From: CTSOIL-112 sp049291875
GTDB lineage: Bacteria; Pseudomonadota; Gammaproteobacteria; Burkholderiales; Burkholderiaceae
Assembly (NCBI GenBank): GCA_049291875.1
Contig: JBATQE010000003.1
Coordinates: 1 to 64,000, forward strand
Direction of reading: 5' to 3'
Length of the DNA: 64,000 nucleotides
The position numbers and the translations under genes were made by a program. The notes below the pieces were generated by a model that was not told the DNA's origin, made no database searches, and saw only the letters and a list, made by a program, of their open reading frames with translations. Positions 17,306-26,055 of this stretch are shown piece after piece; position 1 is the stretch's first letter, and the number at the start of each line of letters is the position of its first letter.

Positions 17306-19591
17306 TTACAAACGATTAACCTGCATCACGCCCTTAATCTGCATCAGCGCCGCGCGCGCTTTCTCCAACTGCGCGGTGCTTGCCACTTCGAGATTGAACA
17401 CATAGTCGCACACCGGTTCCTGCGCCGCCTGCATTTTTTTCTGCTTGCGCAGCCCCGTGACATACACTTTTTCACGCGCGAGCGCATCGGTAATCAGGCG
17501 CATGATGTCCACCGACTCCTGCGCCGAAATCACCATATCGACTTCGTAGCGCAGCCCTTCTGCCGACGACCACGCACATGCCAGCACCCGCTCGGGATGC
17601 TGGGTTTTCATGTGAATGAAATTTTCACACGCAGTGCGGTGAATCGAAATACCTTTGCCGCGCGTGACAAATCCGGCGATTTCATCCGGCGGCGCGGGTT
17701 TGCAGCATTGCGCCAATTGGGTCATCAAATCGTCCAAGCCAACCACCAGCACGCCGCCTTTACCGGTCGGCTCTTTATTGCTGGAGCTGCGCACGAAGCT
17801 TTGCTCGTCCACCACCGCCGCATTTGCCGTCGCTTTTTGTGCGTCGTTGGTACCGCTGAAATGATTGTCCAAATCGCGTCCACCGAGGGTTTCTCGCGCA
17901 AATGCGATGTACAAATCGTCGGTTTTTTCAAAGCCGAGCGCATGCGCGATTTCATCGTGCTTGACTGCGGTTTTGCCCAAGCGTTGCAATTCTTTTTCAA
18001 ACGCCGCGCGTCCCGTGCTGATGTTGACCTGCGTATCCTGCGCGTTAAACCATGCGCGGATTTTGCCTTTGGTGCGTTGGCTGATGGTGAATTCGTCACG
18101 CAGCCAGTCACGGGACGGATTGTCCTGTTTCGCCACCGTGATTTGCACGGTTTGACCGGTTTGCAAAGGGGTATTGAGCGGCACGATCTGGCCGTTGACC
18201 TTCGCGCCGCGACAGCGGTGGCCGATATTCGTATGAACGTAGTAGGCAAAATCAATCGGTGTGGCGCCCTGCGGCAGCTCGATCACTTTGGCGTCCGGCG
18301 TGAGGACGTAAATACTCGGGTCTTTGAGCTTGACCGAGGTCGCTTCGCCCAGCTGTTTACTCGCGCGCGCTTTGGCCTGCGCCGAGAGATTGTGCGTCAG
18401 ATCGGACTGCCAACTGATGAGCTGGCGCACCCAAGCAATTTGCGCATCATAGTCGCTCTGCTCGTTTTTACCGCCCTTGTTAAAGCCGCCCTCTTTGTAG
18501 CGCCAATGCGCCGCAACCCCGTATTCGGCGAACTGGTGCATCTGCTGGGTGCGGATTTGCACCTCCATCGGTCGCCCGTCGTCACCGACCACGACAGTGT
18601 GTAGCGATTGATAACCATTCGGTTTCGGGCGTGCGATGTAGTCGTCGAATTCTTTCGGAATCGGTTGCCATAGGTGGTGCATCACGCCCAGCACGCTGTA
18701 ACAGTCTTTCAAATCCTCCACGATGATGCGGAACGCGCGAATGTCGTATAAATCGGCAAATTGCAGCGATTTACCCTTCATCTTGTTGTAAATGCTGTAA
18801 ATATGTTTGGGGCGGCCGGAAATATTGGCCTTGATGTGCAAGGCTTTGAGTTCGGTTTGCAGCCGTTCGATGGATTGGGCGACAAAGCCCTCGCGCTCGG
18901 TGCGTTTCTCGTCCAGCCATTTGGCAATTTGGCGGTAAATATCCGGCTCGGCAAAGCGAAAACCCAAATCTTCCAGTTCCCACTTGATTTGCCAAATCCC
19001 CAAACGATTGGCCAGCGGCGCGTACAGCAACAGCGACTCATCCGCCACCGGTTTCGGGCACGGGGTTTTGCTCGCGGCGTAATAGCGCAGGGTTTGCAGG
19101 CGCGAAGCCAAACGCAAAATCACCACACGAATGTCATGCGCCATCGCCAGCAGCATTTTGCGCGAGCGTTCAATCTGCTCGGAAACACTCTGCTCGGCCT
19201 GCATCCGCTCGGATTTACTGATGTCGCCACTGCGTTCTTTATGCTCTTTGCGCTCCTTGGCGTTGTGCCAAGTTTTCGCGCCCATCTCCATGATTTTATG
19301 CAGATTTTGCACGCGCGCCGCCTGCTCCGCACCCCAGTCGGCGGTCAAAGCCGCACGATTTTCAGTGTCATCGGGATGAATCAGAAAGTAGCCAAACAGA
19401 TACGCCGCGATGTGCAGCTCGTCCGTCACATCCAAGCGGTTTAAAATCTCATGAATGCCCTCGGCGTGGTCGCGCATCGGCTCGCCCGTGCGCAAGGTGT
19501 GCCCGACATAATGAGCATCCGCCCACTGGCGGGCTTCGTCCAGCGTGTGAAATTTGGGTGCGGTATCGGCGTGGGTACTGCTTGGCGTCAT
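17306..19591 (-). CDS. relA: (p)ppGpp synthetase RelA
   Basis: RelA makes the stringent-response alarmone (p)ppGpp on stalled ribosomes. The 761 aa protein has an N-terminal HD-like domain, a synthetase domain (about 235-350), TGS (about 405-465), a Zn-finger/helical region and a C-terminal ACT domain. The HD motif is degenerate (FGYFLIHPDD in place of the HDxxED block), so hydrolase activity is not expected. The synthetase carries EFDDYIARPKPNGYQSLHT; EFDD (314-317) is the ExDD signature of RelA, whereas SpoT/Rel proteins have RxKD. The HD domain also contains an unusual charged insertion (KERKEHKERSGDISKSER). No SpoT is in the window. Confidence 0.93.
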   Translation of the reverse strand: MTPSSTHADTAPKFHTLDEARQWADAHYVGHTLRTGEPMRDHAEGIHEILNRLDVTDELHIAAYLFGYFLIHPDDTENRAALTADWGAEQAARVQNLHKIMEMGAKTWHNAKERKEHKERSGDISKSERMQAEQSVSEQIERSRKMLLAMAHDIRVVILRLASRLQTLRYYAASKTPCPKPVADESLLLYAPLANRLGIWQIKWELEDLGFRFAEPDIYRQIAKWLDEKRTEREGFVAQSIERLQTELKALHIKANISGRPKHIYSIYNKMKGKSLQFADLYDIRAFRIIVEDLKDCYSVLGVMHHLWQPIPKEFDDYIARPKPNGYQSLHTVVVGDDGRPMEVQIRTQQMHQFAEYGVAAHWRYKEGGFNKGGKNEQSDYDAQIAWVRQLISWQSDLTHNLSAQAKARASKQLGEATSVKLKDPSIYVLTPDAKVIELPQGATPIDFAYYVHTNIGHRCRGAKVNGQIVPLNTPLQTGQTVQITVAKQDNPSRDWLRDEFTISQRTKGKIRAWFNAQDTQVNISTGRAAFEKELQRLGKTAVKHDEIAHALGFEKTDDLYIAFARETLGGRDLDNHFSGTNDAQKATANAAVVDEQSFVRSSSNKEPTGKGGVLVVGLDDLMTQLAQCCKPAPPDEIAGFVTRGKGISIHRTACENFIHMKTQHPERVLACAWSSAEGLRYEVDMVISAQESVDIMRLITDALAREKVYVTGLRKQKKMQAAQEPVCDYVFNLEVASTAQLEKARAALMQIKGVMQVNRL

Positions 19592-19709
19592 GATCAGCTT
19601 GTCTTCAAAAAATACTCAGGCTGTATCGTATCATAAGCGCACCCTGTAAACAGGATGAGATCATGGAGGTTTGTCAGCAATACCGCACCCAAAAGCAGCG
19701 CTTTGTGCC

Positions 19710-20000
19710 TTAAGGAAGCACGGAACAACCCAAACCAGTCTGCGTTCTGAGCAAAAAACATTCAGAACGCGACGCAGGATAGGGGTCGTAGTTATTCATC
19801 ATACGATGTTGCGACAGCCCCTATGCTGCAACAAAGTTCTGGGTGTTTTTTGCCAGAACCCGAAGGGCTGGGGATTGGTGTGCGATTAACTTTGTTGTGA
19901 CGCTTGTCTAGGGAATGAGCATAGACTGCGCGCCACGCCTCGTTACTCATCACGCCAATCAACCAGCGCAGACGGTAGGGGTTATTCCGTGCTTCCTTAA
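19710..20000 (-). repeat. TTAA-ended structured MITE-like element, long copy 2
   Basis: This is an inverted second copy (291 bp) of the element at 45-322, with ends TTAAGGAAGCACGGAA at both termini. The body matches closely on the minus strand and differs mainly in the hairpin tip, where copy 2 has about 15 extra bases. It lies between relA and metR, and its right-hand TTAA (19997-20000) supplies the TAA stop of metR. Two miniature relatives are at 26654-26697 and 33599-33644. Confidence 0.8.
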
Positions 20001-20914
20001 ACAATATTCTGAATACCCGACAAACGCTGAAAACACGACTGCTTGAGCAACTCCAAAAAAGCCAACATATACGGCTGCTGGCTGAGTTGGCGGGTGTTGA
20101 CCGCATACAAATTGCTCATCAGCCCATCGGCAATTCGGCGGGTCTGGATATAACCACTGGCGCGATGCGATTGCACGCTCCATTCGGGCAGCACCGCGAT
20201 GCCGTGACCGCTGGCGACCAACTGCAAAATCACGATGGTCAGCTCGCTGGTGCGCTTGCTCGGCACCACGCCCGCCGGTTTGAGCAGCTTCATGATGTCC
20301 AAATACGCATCGTCAATCGGATAGGTAATCAAGGTGTGTTGCGCAAAATCTGCTGCCGCCAATTGTTTCTTCGCCGTAAGCGAGTGTTGATTGCCCATCA
20401 CGCCGAGCATTTCATAGCGAAACATCGGCGTATACACCAACTGCGGCTCGTTCTCCACCTCGCCGGTCAGCGCCAAATCCGCCCGCCCCGACAAAACCAG
20501 TGCCGCCGGATCGGTGTGAAAACCCGAAACGATGTCCAAATCCACCTGCGGCCAATCGGCGCGAAACGCATCCATCACCGGTATCAGCCATTCAAAGCAG
20601 GTGTTGCACTCAATCGCAATGCGCAACGGCCCCGCGTGCCCCTGCGCCAAAACCGCCAGTTTACGCTCGGCTTCAGCGACTTTGCCCAAGGTTTGCGCCG
20701 CCAAATCGGCCAAACATTCACCTGCCGGGGTCAAACGCATGGGCGAGAGCCGCCGTTCCAGCAGACTCACGCCGTAGTATTCCTCCAGCAATTTAAGCTG
20801 ATGCGACAGTGCCGATTGCGTCAAACACAGTTGATTGGCTGCTTGGCTGAGCGAATCACTCTGACGCAAGGCCAAAAAAGTTCGCAGGTGACGCAACTCC
20901 AAAATACTGCTCAT
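19997..20914 (-). CDS. metR: LysR-family regulator MetR
   Basis: MetR controls methionine biosynthesis genes with homocysteine as coactivator. The 305 aa protein has the LysR winged HTH (LRTFLALRQSDSLSQAANQLCLTQSALSHQLKLLEE). The effector domain begins IAIECNTCFEWLIPVMDAFRADWPQVDLDI, which is characteristic of MetR. It is divergent from metE with a perfect MetR box 2 bp upstream of its own ATG, so autoregulation is likely. The reading frame ends exactly at the TTAA edge of a repeat, so the native C-terminus may have been slightly altered by insertion. Confidence 0.93.
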   Translation of the reverse strand: MSSILELRHLRTFLALRQSDSLSQAANQLCLTQSALSHQLKLLEEYYGVSLLERRLSPMRLTPAGECLADLAAQTLGKVAEAERKLAVLAQGHAGPLRIAIECNTCFEWLIPVMDAFRADWPQVDLDIVSGFHTDPAALVLSGRADLALTGEVENEPQLVYTPMFRYEMLGVMGNQHSLTAKKQLAAADFAQHTLITYPIDDAYLDIMKLLKPAGVVPSKRTSELTIVILQLVASGHGIAVLPEWSVQSHRASGYIQTRRIADGLMSNLYAVNTRQLSQQPYMLAFLELLKQSCFQRLSGIQNIV

Positions 20915-20916
20915 TA

Positions 20917-20951
20917 TGAATCCTATTCATGATTTTTGTGAAATTCTTTCG
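20917..20951. promoter_or_regulatory. MetR operators between metR and metE
   Basis: TGAATCCTATTCA (20917-20929) matches the MetR consensus TGAA-N5-TTCA exactly. A second, one-mismatch site TGAAATTCTTTCG follows at 20939-20951, centre to centre 22 bp. Paired sites on one helix face are typical for LysR-family activation of metE. Confidence 0.85.
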
Positions 20952-21072
20952 TTTGAATAATACCCGCATCCTCTGTATCGTGTCAAATCGAAGTCCGCGC
21001 CATGCATCCATGCGCATACGCGGACTCATTCACAACAACATACGCCTGCAACACATAGGGAGGAATTTTTCA

Positions 21073-23376
21073 ATGAAAGCACATATTTTGGGCTATCCGC
21101 GCATTGGCGCACAACGCGAGCTGAAATTCGCATCGGAACAATTTTGGCAAGGCGACTTAACGCTCGCCGAACTGCAACAGCTTGCCAAACAACTGCGCGG
21201 CCAACATTGGCTGGCGCAAAAATCCGCCGGACTGGATTACGTCAGCGTCGGCGATTTTAGCCTGTACGATCAGGTGCTGGATCACGCGGTGCTGTTGGGC
21301 GCGATTCCGGCGCGTTTCGGATTTGACACCGCGCAAATTGAGGCCGAGCAGTATTTTGCGCTGGCGCGAGGCAACGCCGCACAACCCGCATTAGAAATGA
21401 CCAAATGGTTCGACACCAATTATCATTATCTGGTTCCCGAACTCTCGCCCGAGCAGTCGTTTAGCGCGCACCCTGAGCAACTTTTGGCGCATTTGGACGA
21501 AGCATTGCTCTGGGGGTGCAAAGCCAAACCCGTATTGCTGGGGCCGTTGAGCTTTTTGTACTTATCCAAACTCGATACCCAAGTGGACGATTCCAGCGCA
21601 AGCAAATTGGCTTTGCTCGATCGCCTGCTGCCCGTGTACGTGGAGATTTTGCACGCCATCGAGACCAAAGGCGTGTCGTGGGTGCAAATCGACGAACCGA
21701 TTTTGGCACTGGATTTACCGACCGAATGGCGCGATGCGTTGCCCAAAGTCCTCGCCAGCCTATCCAGCACACCGCTGAAAATCTTGCTCGCGACCTATTT
21801 TGAAAATATCGAGCAGCACCTGCCCGCCTTGGCCAGCAGCCCTGTCGCAGGCGTCCACATCGACGCCGTGCGCGCACCGGAGCAAGTCACCACGTTTGTC
21901 CGCGATTTACCGGCGCATCAGGTACTCTCATTGGGCGTGGTCAATGGTCGCAATATTTGGGCGAACGATTTGAGTGAATCGGTGGCGCTGGTTCAGTCGG
22001 CGCGCACGCAGCGCGGTGAAAATCTGTGGGTCGGCTCCAGTTGCTCGCTGCTGCACAGTCCGTTCGACTTGACGAACGAAACGGCACTCGCACCCGAACT
22101 CAAAGGCGTGTTGGCATTCGCCCGCCAAAAACTCGATGAAATCGTGACTTTGAAAAAAGCCGTGACTTTGGCCGATGACAGCACGCAGCAAGTCATCGCG
22201 CAAAACACCGCGAATTGGCAAACCTACCGCGCATGGAGCGAGGTCAATCGCGCCGATGTGCGCGCCGCCGTCGCACAGATTCAGCCAAACGACGCGCTGC
22301 GCAACACGCCGTTCGCACAGCGTATTCAAGCGCAAAATGAGCGTTTCCAATTGCCGCTGCTGCCAACCACCACGATTGGCTCGTTCCCACAAACCGGCGA
22401 AATCCGCCGCATCCGCGCCGCATTCAAAAAAGGCGCGGTCAATCAACATCAATACGAAATCGCAATGAGAGCCGAAATCACCCGCGTGATTCACGAGCAA
22501 GAGCGTTTGGGATTGGACGTTTTGGTACACGGTGAAGCCGAGCGCAACGACATGGTCGAATACTTCGGTGAACAATTGGACGGTTACGCCTTCACGCAAA
22601 ACGGCTGGGTGCAAAGCTACGGCTCGCGCTGCGTCAAACCGCCCATCATTTACGGCGATGTGGCACGCCCACAAGCCATGACCGTGGCATGGAGCCATTT
22701 TGCCCAAAGTCTGACGCAGCGACCCGTCAAAGGCATGTTGACCGGCCCCGTGACCATGCTGCAATGGTCGTTCGTGCGCGAAGACTTGCCGCGTCACGAA
22801 GTCATGCTGCAAATCGCCCTCGCCCTGCGCAGCGAAGTGCTCGACCTCGAAGCTGCCGGCATCGGCATCATCCAGATTGACGAACCCGCTCTGCGCGAAG
22901 GTCTGCCGCTCAAGCGCAGCGATTGGCAACGCTATCTGGACAACGCCGTGTTCGCCTTTGGCATCGCCGGAAACGCCGTGCGTGACCACACCCAGATTCA
23001 CACGCACATGTGCTACTCCGAATTCGGTGATATTCTGCCCGAAATCGCCAAAATGGACGCCGACGTCATTTCGATCGAAACCTCGCGCTCGCGCATGGAG
23101 CTGCTCGATGATTTTGGTACATTCGCCTACCCGAACCAAATCGGCCCGGGCGTGTACGACATCCACAGCCCGCGCATTCCCTCAACCGACGAAATGGTCG
23201 AACTGCTGCACAAAGCCACGCAAGTGATCCCCGTGCAACAACTGTGGGTCAATCCCGACTGCGGCCTGAAAACCCGCTCATGGGCCGAAACCCTACCCGC
23301 ATTGAGCAATCTGATGGCCGCGACGCAAACCCTGCGTGCGCAGCATGCGTCAGATGCCGCTCAATCTGCGCGATAA
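21073..23376 (+). CDS. metE: Cobalamin-independent methionine synthase MetE
   Basis: MetE transfers a methyl group from 5-methyltetrahydropteroyl-tri-Glu to homocysteine in the last step of methionine synthesis, without B12. The 767 aa, two-barrel protein starts MKAHILGYPRIGAQRELKFASEQFW. The catalytic half has PTTTIGSFPQT, VHGEAERNDMVEYFGE and IQIDEPALREG. The zinc ligands are in HTHMCYSEF and WVNPDCGLKTRSWAE. GGGAGGAA precedes ATG 21073; the longer in-frame start at 20929 lies inside the MetR operator and is rejected. Regulation by MetR is strongly suggested by the divergent layout. Confidence 0.97.
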   Translation: MKAHILGYPRIGAQRELKFASEQFWQGDLTLAELQQLAKQLRGQHWLAQKSAGLDYVSVGDFSLYDQVLDHAVLLGAIPARFGFDTAQIEAEQYFALARGNAAQPALEMTKWFDTNYHYLVPELSPEQSFSAHPEQLLAHLDEALLWGCKAKPVLLGPLSFLYLSKLDTQVDDSSASKLALLDRLLPVYVEILHAIETKGVSWVQIDEPILALDLPTEWRDALPKVLASLSSTPLKILLATYFENIEQHLPALASSPVAGVHIDAVRAPEQVTTFVRDLPAHQVLSLGVVNGRNIWANDLSESVALVQSARTQRGENLWVGSSCSLLHSPFDLTNETALAPELKGVLAFARQKLDEIVTLKKAVTLADDSTQQVIAQNTANWQTYRAWSEVNRADVRAAVAQIQPNDALRNTPFAQRIQAQNERFQLPLLPTTTIGSFPQTGEIRRIRAAFKKGAVNQHQYEIAMRAEITRVIHEQERLGLDVLVHGEAERNDMVEYFGEQLDGYAFTQNGWVQSYGSRCVKPPIIYGDVARPQAMTVAWSHFAQSLTQRPVKGMLTGPVTMLQWSFVREDLPRHEVMLQIALALRSEVLDLEAAGIGIIQIDEPALREGLPLKRSDWQRYLDNAVFAFGIAGNAVRDHTQIHTHMCYSEFGDILPEIAKMDADVISIETSRSRMELLDDFGTFAYPNQIGPGVYDIHSPRIPSTDEMVELLHKATQVIPVQQLWVNPDCGLKTRSWAETLPALSNLMAATQTLRAQHASDAAQSAR

Positions 23377-23386
23377 AAAAATAAAC

Positions 23387-23404
23387 GGTCGGTGAAAACC
23401 GACC
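23387..23404 (+). terminator. Hairpin after metE lacking a T-run
   Basis: GGTCGGTGAAAACCGACC forms a 7-bp stem with a GAAA tetraloop, 10 bp after the metE stop, but no T-tract follows. An identical hairpin with a T-tract is at 23665-23682, suggesting the native terminator was split or duplicated. Confidence 0.5.
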
Positions 23405-23660
23405 CACCGACCATGAGACTGTTGACAAAGTGGCTATTACGCCTAAACAAAGCTCCGTCATTGCGTTCCGCGAAACTGCGCTACGCTTGTTTTATCGAAA
23501 CTTCGCTACGCTCGTTTTCCCGCATGATTTTAGCGGGAATCCAGTATGCTTTCTAACCAATTGTTTTTATTGAATTTCTGGATACCCGCCTACGCGGGTA
23601 TGACAGTGTTTTTCTTAGACTTTGTATCGAATTTCAATATCGATAGGGTTTATCAGCGTC
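23405..23660. repeat. Repeat-rich intergenic segment between two copies of the metE terminator
   Basis: No gene is seen in this gap. It holds two tandem 25-bp units CGAAACTKCGCTACGCTYGT (23471-23520). It also has an inverted repeat CCCGC/GCGGG (23519-23537) and, 45 bp later, a related inverted repeat ATACCCGCctacGCGGGTAT (23582-23601). The GCGGGAATCCAG...CTGGATACCCGC arrangement is a common dispersed palindromic repeat of proteobacteria. The whole segment is flanked by duplicated terminator hairpins. Confidence 0.6.
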
Positions 23661-23662
23661 TG

Positions 23663-23695
23663 AACGGTCGGTGAAAACCGACCGTTGTTTTTATT
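23663..23695 (+). terminator. Rho-independent terminator (distal copy) for metE
   Basis: The perfect stem AACGGTCGGT / ACCGACCGTT with a GAAA loop is followed by GTTTTTATT. The core 18 bp are identical to the hairpin at 23387-23404. Confidence 0.8.
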
Positions 23696-23715
23696 GAGCA
23701 TTTTTATAAAATAAC

Positions 23716-24453
23716 TCAACCCGTCGCCAACTGCCGCATCAGCAGCAGCCGATACACGGTCAAAAACAGTACCACGCCATTGCTCGTCGCATACAGCGGC
23801 CAAAGCGTCGCGGTATCGCTGCCGGCGAGCAAACCATGCACCGTCACCAGCGCATACAGCGCAAACGTCGCAAAATGCAGCCAGCGCCAAGCCTGAAAGC
23901 CAATACGCGCACGCACATAGTAGCTCACCAGCACCACCGCCATCAGATACAAACTGATTTGCCCCAAACCAATCCACACCACGCTTTTCGCATCAAATGC
24001 AAACGGAACCAACAAATTGAACCAGCTCGCCTGCACATACGTGTCGCCGAGCAAAACCAGCGCATGCAGCGCAACGAACAGCCACGCCACGATACTGACA
24101 AACTCATGAATCGCCATCAGCGCAGGCGTCCAATTCGCCAGACGCGGGCTGCGACTTAGACGCGTGGACATCAGCAAACCCAACAGCACCGACAGCCACA
24201 GCAGCACATACGCGGTCACACCCGACGCGCGTGAAACAAACCAAAAACCTTTGGCTTCCTGACCGACCAAACTCTGCGCCAGCAGATGAGCAAACGGCGG
24301 TACCGCCCACCACGCCGCGAATACGCCCAAGCCGACGGACAACGCAAAAGTCAACCACCAGCGCCACGAATATTCATTTACCGAATGAATTTTTTGACCC
24401 GCCACGCTGCCTGAGCTTAGTTTAGGCGCGCGCACACGATAGATTCCCCACAT
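23716..24453 (-). CDS. Ferric reductase-like transmembrane haem protein
   Basis: This is an integral membrane b-type haem protein of the ferric-reductase-like family, expected to pass electrons across the inner membrane. The 245 aa protein has about six hydrophobic helices. Four intramembrane His residues stand in the classical bis-haem pattern: His116-X13-His130 and His193-X12-His206 on two helices. It has no FAD/NAD-binding domain, so a separate electron donor or acceptor is needed. It is the last gene of the PepSY-anchor-apbE operon; AGAGAGGAATTC gives a strong ribosome-binding site. Related proteins include MsrQ, but its partner MsrP is not encoded here. Confidence 0.8.
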   Translation of the reverse strand: MWGIYRVRAPKLSSGSVAGQKIHSVNEYSWRWWLTFALSVGLGVFAAWWAVPPFAHLLAQSLVGQEAKGFWFVSRASGVTAYVLLWLSVLLGLLMSTRLSRSPRLANWTPALMAIHEFVSIVAWLFVALHALVLLGDTYVQASWFNLLVPFAFDAKSVVWIGLGQISLYLMAVVLVSYYVRARIGFQAWRWLHFATFALYALVTVHGLLAGSDTATLWPLYATSNGVVLFLTVYRLLLMRQLATG

Positions 24454-24506
24454 ACGAATTCCTCTCTTTGTTTTTGATCTCTATGACACCCAATCACATC
24501 ATATTT

Positions 24507-25481
24507 TTAACGCATCATTTGCTGTTCAAACACCGCATTCATCCATGTTTGCCCGTGTTCCAACACCATGCACACGCCCACATCCGCTTGACGCTGCGCC
24601 CACATCTGCGACGACTGGCTCCCCAAAATTAGCAGGTGCTTCGCCACGAATTCTGCCTCAAAAGCACTGGCAGCGGACACCGACACACTGATAATGTCGG
24701 TTTGCGCCGCCTGCGCCGTGCGCGGATCAACGATGTGGTGCTGCATCTGTCCATCCCGTATCCAGCGACGGTAGTCGCGCCCCGATGTCGCCACACCGCC
24801 GCGCGTCACGCCAATCAGAGCCAAATCCTCGGTTTCCGGCCAAGGACGCGCAATCGCGATCGGCCATGCCTGAGCTTTGTCAAGCGCATCGATCATCGCA
24901 GCACTCACGGCGATATCACCGCCGGCATCCATCAAGGCCGGGGCAAACTTGCCCAAACGGCGCACGGTTTCATCGGCACACCAGCCTTTGACAAAACCGC
25001 CCAAATCCAAACGACTGTCCGCCGGAATGCGTATCTGCAAACGCGCATGATCGCAGTGAATGTGGCGAAAATCCGCCACGGCATGAGCAAGCGTTCCCTG
25101 ATACGTTGCCGGATGCTTACTTGACTGCGTCAGCTCGTGGGAATGCAGTTGAGCAAAATCTCGGTCATAACCCATAGCCAACACCGCTTGCCCGATCAAA
25201 GGCGTGAGTAATCCCTGTGTTTGCTCGGCCACATTCACGGCCTTTTGCACCACGGTCAAAAATTCGGCACTGACTGTGACCGCCTGCCCCGCCTGCGCAT
25301 TGACACGCGATAGCTCGCTGTCCGCACGAAAGCGGCTGAACATCCGCTCCCAGTGTGCGAACCACGCGGGTACTTGTGCCAACAGTGCATCCGCCTGCGC
25401 ACCCGATGGCATGGACAATGCGGCATTCATGTCGCAGCCCATGGCGCGAAATGATCGCAAAGGTAAAGCGTGTTCCGTCAT
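24507..25481 (-). CDS. apbE: FAD:protein FMN transferase (ApbE family)
   Basis: ApbE covalently attaches FMN from FAD to a Thr/Ser of periplasmic or membrane flavoproteins. The 324 aa sequence opens with RSFRAMGCDMNAAL. Family motifs are SELSRVNAQAG, LDLGGFVKGWCADETVRRL, LMDAGGDIAVS, GVATSGRDYRRW and HHIVDPRTAQ. No signal peptide or lipobox is visible at the N-terminus, unlike exported ApbE proteins, so it may act in the cytoplasm or the annotated start may miss a leader. No clear flavinylation target motif ([SD]G[AS]T[ST]) is found in the neighbouring proteins. It lies in an operon with the ferric-reductase-like gene. Confidence 0.9.
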   Translation of the reverse strand: MTEHALPLRSFRAMGCDMNAALSMPSGAQADALLAQVPAWFAHWERMFSRFRADSELSRVNAQAGQAVTVSAEFLTVVQKAVNVAEQTQGLLTPLIGQAVLAMGYDRDFAQLHSHELTQSSKHPATYQGTLAHAVADFRHIHCDHARLQIRIPADSRLDLGGFVKGWCADETVRRLGKFAPALMDAGGDIAVSAAMIDALDKAQAWPIAIARPWPETEDLALIGVTRGGVATSGRDYRRWIRDGQMQHHIVDPRTAQAAQTDIISVSVSAASAFEAEFVAKHLLILGSQSSQMWAQRQADVGVCMVLEHGQTWMNAVFEQQMMR

Positions 25482-25509
25482 GACTGTTTCACTTCACGCT
25501 CATCCACCC

Positions 25510-26055
25510 TCATTTTGAAGAACGCGAACGCGCCACGGCTTGTGGTTGGCGTTGCTGAACGGGCGCAGGCAGCACATTTACCTCACGCACCTTTGGTTGG
25601 GCGCTGAGAGTGGTATTGCCTTGAGCCGCAGATGGTCGGGCGCGGTTCACATCCTTGGCAGCCTTTGGCGGTGGCAATGGACGCGATGCCTTATCGAAGG
25701 AATCGAAGGAGTCGGATGAATTGGATAAATCAGACGCATCGTTTTGCGCCAAAACATTGGGTAAAGCATCGGGCAAAGCCCAGCGCGAGGCGCCGCTCGG
25801 CGCCGGTAAAGTCGGCTCGTTCGACTGAGTCAAGGCGCTTGATTGCGCAGACGCACCGATTTGATTGCTCGCCAATACGCCCCAACCCGCCACCGTGCCC
25901 AATACGGACGCGTTGATGATGAAGGCTTTCAGTCCCAGATGACTTTGGTTGGGATTAACCCGTCGTGTGGTTGCTGTCGTCGTTGCTGAGTTTACTTTGG
26001 CCGTGCCATTGGATGATGGATTGGACGGTGCTGTTGTGTGTTTGGATTCAGACAT
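25510..26055 (-). CDS. Membrane-anchored low-complexity protein, function unknown
   Basis: I recognise no family. The 181 aa product (MSESKHTTAPSNPSSN) has a Ser/Thr/Asn-rich cytoplasmic start and one hydrophobic segment (about 42-62, GLKAFIINASVLGTVAGWGVLA). A long extracytoplasmic tail follows, rich in Ser, Pro, Ala and Gln, ending QPQAVARSRSSK. The start at 26055 overlaps the PepSY stop by 8 bp and has GAGGAG in front, so it is translationally coupled. The longer frame to 26232 would overlap PepSY heavily and is rejected. The position between a PepSY protein and ApbE suggests a scaffold or partner for the redox module; this is inference. Confidence 0.65.
   Translation of the reverse strand: MSESKHTTAPSNPSSNGTAKVNSATTTATTRRVNPNQSHLGLKAFIINASVLGTVAGWGVLASNQIGASAQSSALTQSNEPTLPAPSGASRWALPDALPNVLAQNDASDLSNSSDSFDSFDKASRPLPPPKAAKDVNRARPSAAQGNTTLSAQPKVREVNVLPAPVQQRQPQAVARSRSSK

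Noticed and set aside
17597..18604. 335-codon frame antisense to relA
   Set aside because: It has no motifs and overlaps the relA TGS and synthetase regions.
20915..21072. Cobalamin or SAM riboswitch before metE
   Set aside because: The leader is too short and lacks the conserved cores; MetR sites explain regulation.
21928..23166. 412-codon antisense frame across metE
   Set aside because: It is a shadow of strong codon bias in metE; no family motifs, no ribosome-binding site, and metE is certain.
23471..23520. Possible CRISPR array from tandem 25-mers
   Set aside because: There are only two units with no spacers; they are simple tandem repeats.
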